From CAWCBG01 sp963793845 (GTDB taxonomy: Bacteria > Acidobacteriota > Terriglobia > Terriglobales > Acidobacteriaceae), in assembly GCA_963793845.1 (NCBI GenBank), contig CAWCBG010000014.1, forward strand, positions 1,240,001-1,304,000: a DNA stretch of 64,000 nucleotides. Reading direction: 5' to 3'. The notes below the pieces were generated by a model, which made no database searches, had not been told where the DNA came from, and saw only the letters and a program-made list of their open reading frames with translations. Within the stretch, counting starts at the first letter, position 1; every line of letters starts with the position of its first letter. This document shows, piece after piece, positions 59,428-64,000 of the stretch. The position numbers were made by a program, and so were the translations under genes.

Positions 59428-61127
59428 CAGGCGCCGAGATCGTCTGGAAGTGCCTGGAACGCGAAGGTGTGCGCACCATTTTCGGCTATCCCGGCGGATG
59501 CGTGCTCCCGATGTATGACGCGCTGCGCCACTCCAGCATTCATCACGTGCTGGTGCGGCATGAGCAGGGCGCATCGCATATGGCTGACGGCTACGCGCGC
59601 GCCAGCGGCGGAGTCGGTGTGGCGATCGCCACGTCGGGTCCGGGGGCCACCAACCTGGTCACCGGTATTGCCACCGCAATGCTCGACTCTTCGCCGATGG
59701 TGTGCATCACCGGGCAGGTAGGCAGCAAGCTCATCGGCACCGATGCGTTTCAGGAGATCGACATCACCGGCATCACCATGCCCATCACCAAGCACAACTA
59801 CATGGTGACCGACGTCAACGACCTGGCACGCACTCTGCGGGAGGCGTTCATCATCGCGCGCAGCGGCCGTCCCGGTCCGGTGCTGGTGGACATCACCAAA
59901 GACGCGCAAATGGCGTCCTGCGACTTCAACTGGGAAGATGCGCTTCCGCAATTGCGCAAACTGGAAACCTGGAGCGCTCCTGACCCAGGTCTGGTGACCG
60001 AAGCTGTCCATCTGATCAACACAGCGGAGCGGCCCGTCATTCTCGCAGGGCACGGTGTGTTGCTGTCAGGCTCTTTGGAAGAGCTGCGGGCACTAGCGGA
60101 AGTTGGTGATATACCCGTTGCCCTCACGTTGCTGGGCATCGGCGCTATCCCACATTTTCATCCGCTCTGCCTGGGCATGATGGGCATGCATGGCGAAGCC
60201 TGGGTGAATCACGCTATCCAGCGTGCTGACCTGCTGATTGCGCTCGGCATGCGTTTCGACGATCGCGTCACCGGCAAGCTCGACAGCTACGCTCCCAACG
60301 CCAAGAAGATCCACATTGACATAGACGCGTCGGAAATCCACAAGAATGTGCGGGCGGATGTGCCCATCGTCGGCGAACTGAAGCAGGTGCTGAACGAAAT
60401 GCTACCCAAGGTGCGCAAGCGTAAACGCACCGTCTTCTGGAGCGAGATCGGCGACTCCAAGGGTCCGCACGCGGTGCATGATTTGCGTAACCTGCCGGAT
60501 ACCGGTCACCTCTATGCCGCGCACGTCATTCATGACCTGTGGCGCGAGACCAAGGGCGCAGCGGTGGTGGTTACCGACGTGGGTCAGCACCAGATGTGGG
60601 AGGCGCAGTATTACCACCACAGCGATCCGCGCACGCTGATCACATCCGGCGGGCTGGGAACGATGGGCTTTGCGCTGCCTGCTGCGATTGGTGCGAAGTT
60701 CGCCCGTCCCGACGCGGAGATCTGGGTTGTCGTCGGCGACGGCGGATTCCAGATGACGATGGCCGAACTTGCTACCGTCATTCAGGAGAACCTGAACATC
60801 AACATTGCCATCGTCAACAACGGCTATCTGGGAATGGTGCGCCAGTGGCAGGAGTTCTTCTACGAGCGTAACTATGCCGCCACCCCGCTGGTGAATCCCG
60901 ACTTCACCAAGATTGCCGAGGCGTATGGAATCTGGACGGCCGCGGTGAGCCATCGCGACCAGGTGATCCCCGCGGTCCGCGAGGCACGCCAGCACGACGG
61001 TCCCACGCTGATCGACTTCCGAGTGGAGCAGGAAGATTCGGTGTATCCGATGGTGCCGGCAGGGGCTGCACTGCACGAGATGATCCGCCGGCCCAGCGTT
61101 CTGGTCGAGACGGCGAAGGAAGACTGA
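59418..61127 (+). CDS. ilvB: Acetolactate synthase, large catalytic subunit
   Basis: A TPP enzyme forming acetolactate or acetohydroxybutyrate. 569 aa. 'FGYPGGCVLPMYDAL' and the catalytic Glu in 'VRHEQGASHMADGYARASG' are at the N-terminus. The central FAD-binding domain follows. The TPP motif is 'VVGDGGFQMTMAELATVIQENLNINIAIVNN'. ATG 59418 has GGAGGA 8 nt upstream, favouring it over ATG 59424. It is translationally overlapped with ilvD and followed by the regulatory subunit after 5 bp. Confidence 0.95.
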   Translation: MRMTGAEIVWKCLEREGVRTIFGYPGGCVLPMYDALRHSSIHHVLVRHEQGASHMADGYARASGGVGVAIATSGPGATNLVTGIATAMLDSSPMVCITGQVGSKLIGTDAFQEIDITGITMPITKHNYMVTDVNDLARTLREAFIIARSGRPGPVLVDITKDAQMASCDFNWEDALPQLRKLETWSAPDPGLVTEAVHLINTAERPVILAGHGVLLSGSLEELRALAEVGDIPVALTLLGIGAIPHFHPLCLGMMGMHGEAWVNHAIQRADLLIALGMRFDDRVTGKLDSYAPNAKKIHIDIDASEIHKNVRADVPIVGELKQVLNEMLPKVRKRKRTVFWSEIGDSKGPHAVHDLRNLPDTGHLYAAHVIHDLWRETKGAAVVVTDVGQHQMWEAQYYHHSDPRTLITSGGLGTMGFALPAAIGAKFARPDAEIWVVVGDGGFQMTMAELATVIQENLNINIAIVNNGYLGMVRQWQEFFYERNYAATPLVNPDFTKIAEAYGIWTAAVSHRDQVIPAVREARQHDGPTLIDFRVEQEDSVYPMVPAGAALHEMIRRPSVLVETAKED

Positions 61128-61132
61128 CCTCT

Positions 61133-61729
61133 ATGAACATGACTTACCTGTTGGATGTTGCCAATCACACCGGCGTGGTGACCCGCATCTCGCTGGTCTT
61201 CCGCCGCCACGGCGCGAACCTGCATGCCCTCTCGACGGCCAAGACCGAGCACGAAGCGATTGTGCGGATCGTGGTCACCGCCGACCTGGAAAAGCGCGCT
61301 GCCGACCGCATTCGCGGCCAACTCTCGAAGCTGATCGACATCTTCCGCGTGGACATGATCTCGCACGAGGAAGGCACCTTCCGCGCCTTCGGCATGATGA
61401 AGATCGCCTGCACTCTGCAGACGCGTCCCCAGATCTTGCAACTGGTGGAGATCTTCCGCGGTCGCGTGCTGGAACTTACGCCGGAGTGGGTTCTGATCGA
61501 GATCACGGGCACGCCGGAAGAACTCGAAGGCTTGCTGCAGATACTGCAGCCTTACGGGGTGCTGGAGGCGGTATCTACAGGGCCCATCATCATTCGCCGC
61601 AATTCTCCGAAACGCGCCAAACAGCCGCATGTATGGGAGCTGGTTCCCCGGGCTGTTGTCGCGGCCACCACAAATTCAGGTTTGACCTCCTCCGAGGAAA
61701 GGAAGCGCAATGGCACAGATCTTTTATGA
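61133..61729 (+). CDS. ilvN: Acetolactate synthase, small regulatory subunit
   Basis: A 198-aa ACT-domain subunit that activates IlvB and confers valine feedback. It begins 'MTYLLDVANHTGVVTRISLVFRRHGANLHALSTAKTEHEAIVRIVVTAD' (ACT fold) and continues with the C-terminal IlvH-type domain 'EIFRGRVLELTPEWVLIEITGTPEELEGLLQILQPYGVLEAVSTGPI'. The last 35 residues extend past the usual end and overlap the start of ilvC by 20 bp. Confidence 0.93.
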   Translation: MNMTYLLDVANHTGVVTRISLVFRRHGANLHALSTAKTEHEAIVRIVVTADLEKRAADRIRGQLSKLIDIFRVDMISHEEGTFRAFGMMKIACTLQTRPQILQLVEIFRGRVLELTPEWVLIEITGTPEELEGLLQILQPYGVLEAVSTGPIIIRRNSPKRAKQPHVWELVPRAVVAATTNSGLTSSEERKRNGTDLL

Positions 61730-62783
61730 CGACGCAGCTGATTTATCACTCGTACAAGCAACCAAGGTCGCCATCATTGGCTACGGATCGCAGGGTCATG
61801 CCCATGCGTTGAACCTCCGCGACAGCGGAGTCGAGGTGCGGGTTGGTCTGCATCCTGGCAGCCGCTCGCGTGAGCGCGCCGAAGCTGAGGGCTTGCGAGT
61901 CGATTCAGTCGCCGATGCCGCCACATGGGCCGACACCATCATGGTGCTGACCCCTGACACCACGCAGGCGGATATTTTCGAGCATGATCTGCAGCCGAAT
62001 CTGAAGCCGGGCAACACGTTGATGTTTGCGCACGGCTTCAACATTCGCTACAAGACCATCGCTCCTCCCCCGGGAGTGGACGTCAGCATGGTCGCGCCCA
62101 AGGCGCCTGGGCATCGCGTCCGCGAGGTCTTCGTGGAAGGCGGAGGAACGCCGGCGCTGCTTGCGGTCGAGCAGGACGCGTCGGGAATCGCCTGGCGTTA
62201 TGCGCTGTCGTATGCGAAGGCGATTGGCGCAACCCGCGCGGGCGTGTTGAAGACCACCTTCACGGAAGAGACGGAGACTGATCTGTTTGGCGAGCAGGCT
62301 GTGCTGTGCGGAGGCGCCAGCGCGCTGGTAAAGGCTGGCTTTGAGACGCTAGTGGAAGCCGGATATCAGCCCGAGGTTGCGTACTTCGAATGCCTGCATG
62401 AGCTGAAGCTGATCGTCGACCTGATGTATCGCGGCGGCCTCAACTACATGCGCTATTCAGTCAGCGATACCGCCGAGCATGGCGACTACACCGCGGGCAA
62501 GCGGCTGATTACCGACGAGACACGCAAGGAAATGAAGCAAATCCTGGCTGAGATTCGCAACGGCGAATTCGCGCGCAAATGGATCGAGGAGAACCGCAGC
62601 GGACGGCCCAATTTCCTCGCCACCCGTCAGCAGGAGCGGAACCATCCCATTGAAACCGTCGGAGCGCGGCTGCGCGAGATGATGCCATTCCTCGATCCGG
62701 TAGACATTACAGAGATCGAATCACCGAAGAAAGCGGCGGAAGCAGCGAAAACAGCCGAGCCCGCGATTGCAACCCACGCTTAG
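61710..62783 (+). CDS. ilvC: Ketol-acid reductoisomerase
   Basis: A class I NADPH-dependent enzyme of 357 aa that isomerises and reduces acetolactate. The Rossmann motif is 'VAIIGYGSQGHAHALNLRDSGVEVRVGLHPGSRSRERAEAEGL'. The knotted C-terminal domain has 'ETDLFGEQAVLCGGASALVKAGFETLVEAGYQPEVAYFECLHELKLIVDLMYRGG' with its metal-binding Asp/Glu. GAGGAAAGGAAG precedes ATG 61710. The last 20 residues are Ala/Lys-rich and not conserved. Confidence 0.95.
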   Translation: MAQIFYDDAADLSLVQATKVAIIGYGSQGHAHALNLRDSGVEVRVGLHPGSRSRERAEAEGLRVDSVADAATWADTIMVLTPDTTQADIFEHDLQPNLKPGNTLMFAHGFNIRYKTIAPPPGVDVSMVAPKAPGHRVREVFVEGGGTPALLAVEQDASGIAWRYALSYAKAIGATRAGVLKTTFTEETETDLFGEQAVLCGGASALVKAGFETLVEAGYQPEVAYFECLHELKLIVDLMYRGGLNYMRYSVSDTAEHGDYTAGKRLITDETRKEMKQILAEIRNGEFARKWIEENRSGRPNFLATRQQERNHPIETVGARLREMMPFLDPVDITEIESPKKAAEAAKTAEPAIATHA

Positions 62784-62817
62784 GCGAACCATGGACGAGC
62801 GGTGAAAGAGGGAAACC

Positions 62818-63768
62818 GTGCCACTGACAGATTGCCAATGGGTTTGGAAGAACGGAGACCTGGTGCCGTGGGCGGAAGCCACCGTGCATGTGTCCGCGCA
62901 CGGGCTTCACTACGGTACCGGCGTCTTTGAAGGTATTCGCTGTTACGACACTCCCAGCGGGCCGGCAGTCTTCCGGCTCGATGCCCATCTCGATCGTATG
63001 TTCCAGTCCGCTCAGACGTATGGAATCGCGATTCCATACACTCGTGACGCGCTGACCCAGGCAACGCTCAATGTGATTGCCGCGAACGGGTTCTCCGACT
63101 GCTACGTGCGACCGATCGCAACCTACGGTAGCGCAAACCTCGGTGTCTATCCGCGGCAATGCCCGGTTGAGGTGGCGATTCTGGCGTGGCCCTGGGGCGC
63201 ATACCTCGGCGCCGGCGCGCTGGAGCAGGGAATCCACGTTACCGTCTCGCGCTGGAAGAAGTTCAGCTCGCTGGCGATGCCCGCGACGGCAAAGGCCTGC
63301 GGACAGTATCTGAACTCCATGCTGGCGGTGCAGGATGCGGTGAAACGTGGCTTCGATGAGGCGCTGCTGGTCGACGAAGAGGGCATCATTGCCGAGGGAT
63401 CGGGCGAGAACATCTTCCTGGTGCAAGATGGCGTGGTGCTCACCAATGACGAACGCGATCACGTGCTCATGGGAATTACGCGCGACACGATCATTACGTT
63501 GGCCCGGGAGCTGGGCTACAAGGTCTTTGTCGGACAGATGCGCTTGGAAGAGCTGGAAGTTGCGGATGAAGCATTTTTCACCGGCACTGCCGCCGAGGTG
63601 ACTCCGATCAGCTCCGTCGATCGCAAGCCGGTTGGCAACGGTGCGCCCGGCCCTGTGACAGGAGAGCTGCAGAGAGCGTTCTTCGCGGCCACTGCCGGGA
63701 AGAACGAGAAGCATGAGGATTGGCTCACGTACGCGACCGAACGCAGCGAGGCGAAGCGCGCAGGGTAA
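62818..63768 (+). CDS. ilvE: Branched-chain amino acid aminotransferase
   Basis: A fold-type IV PLP enzyme of 316 aa catalysing the last step to Val, Leu and Ile with glutamate as donor. 'VHVSAHGLHYGTGVFEGIRCY' is the N-terminal signature. The PLP lysine is in 'MPATAKACGQYLNSMLAVQDA'. 'EALLVDEEGIIAEGSGENIFLV' is the phosphate-binding region and 'FFTGTAAEVTPISSVD' is near the end. GTG 62818 has GAGGGAAA upstream. It is the last gene of the operon and convergent with a LysR-type gene 3 bp away. Confidence 0.94.
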   Translation: MPLTDCQWVWKNGDLVPWAEATVHVSAHGLHYGTGVFEGIRCYDTPSGPAVFRLDAHLDRMFQSAQTYGIAIPYTRDALTQATLNVIAANGFSDCYVRPIATYGSANLGVYPRQCPVEVAILAWPWGAYLGAGALEQGIHVTVSRWKKFSSLAMPATAKACGQYLNSMLAVQDAVKRGFDEALLVDEEGIIAEGSGENIFLVQDGVVLTNDERDHVLMGITRDTIITLARELGYKVFVGQMRLEELEVADEAFFTGTAAEVTPISSVDRKPVGNGAPGPVTGELQRAFFAATAGKNEKHEDWLTYATERSEAKRAG

Positions 63769-63771
63769 CGT

Positions 63772-64000
63772 TCAGCGCTCCTGTTGGAACAGGTAGCGAG
63801 ACCCAGGTTCAACCGACATTGCCTTGCAGGTTTTAAGAAAGGCCTTACCGGCGTGAGACAGCACGGTTCCAGTGCGATGCACGATGCGGAGCTTGCGCTC
63901 GAAGGCCAGCTCGCTCACGGGTACGTGAACCAGCGACCCGGCCTTGATCTCCTGTTCGACGGCGATCAACGGCACCAGGGCCAGACCATTCTCCATGCGG
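63772..64000 (-). CDS. LysR-type transcriptional regulator, C-terminal fragment (cut by window edge)
   Basis: The visible 76 or so codons are the end of a LysR effector domain: 'ENGLALVPLIAVEQEIKAGSLVHVPVSELAFERKLRIVHRTGTVLSHAGKAFLKTCKAM'. The upstream part, including the HTH, is beyond 64000. It could regulate a divergent neighbour outside the window; no link to ilv genes can be shown. Confidence 0.8.
   Translation of the reverse strand, partial: RMENGLALVPLIAVEQEIKAGSLVHVPVSELAFERKLRIVHRTGTVLSHAGKAFLKTCKAMSVEPGSRYLFQQER

Overview
The window looks like chromosomal DNA of a soil-type Acidobacteriota bacterium, Koribacter/Terriglobia-like. This is inferred from moderately high GC, futalosine-pathway menaquinone genes, a DUF3300/DUF2950 pair, an erythrin-VIT protein, and dispersed palindromic intergenic repeats. 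No rRNA or marker phylogeny is present to confirm it.

Layout. 0-2.6 kb: the tail of a methyltransferase, then a UbiA-type prenyltransferase and aminofutalosine synthase (menaquinone). 2.6-4.2 kb: non-coding, with three copies of a 180-bp-period repeat, REP-like hairpins and a nested perfect palindrome. 4.2-11.7 kb (minus strand): a YmdB-type phosphodiesterase, an oligopeptide-type binding lipoprotein, a NagZ-AnmK reading frame (cell-wall recycling) and mutS. 11.7-17.5 kb (plus strand): threonine synthase, erythrin-VIT, a DUF1906 protein, an APC permease and an aminotransferase, followed by tRNA-Ala(CGC) with a clear promoter. 18-45 kb: transport, envelope and energy-reserve genes around a two-component system. 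45.7-57 kb: secA, a zinc-ribbon membrane protein, a DHH phosphoesterase, gltB, an MFS exporter and a decayed PD-(D/E)XK-like gene. 57.3-63.8 kb: an ilvDBNCE operon preceded by a candidate attenuator (a Val/Leu/Ile-rich leader peptide plus a terminator hairpin). The window ends inside a LysR-type gene.

The most interesting signal is in 23-44 kb. Six palindromes of the form CTAGGG-N4-CCCTAG occur there, and I saw none elsewhere in the window. Each is fused to a TTGNNN / 17-18 bp / TANNNT-like promoter in fixed register, giving seven promoters because one site serves two divergent genes. They precede DUF3300-DUF2950, a receiver-only response regulator, a secreted protein, the aspA-dcu-DASS operon, a DcaP-like porin, a Ysc84-like protein and a two-repeat secreted protein. 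A histidine kinase with a periplasmic binding-protein-like sensor and a NarL-type regulator sit in the middle. The simplest reading is a local regulon of that two-component system, linking C4-dicarboxylate/aspartate metabolism with envelope proteins. The regulator-site link is inference.

Data-quality caution: at least seven genes (mutS, erythrin-VIT, dcu, aspA, a secreted repeat protein, secA, a PD-(D/E)XK-like gene) are broken by 1-2 base shifts although both halves are well conserved. Because secA is essential, uncorrected sequencing indels are the likeliest cause for most of them. The NagZ-AnmK fusion could be a product of the same problem.
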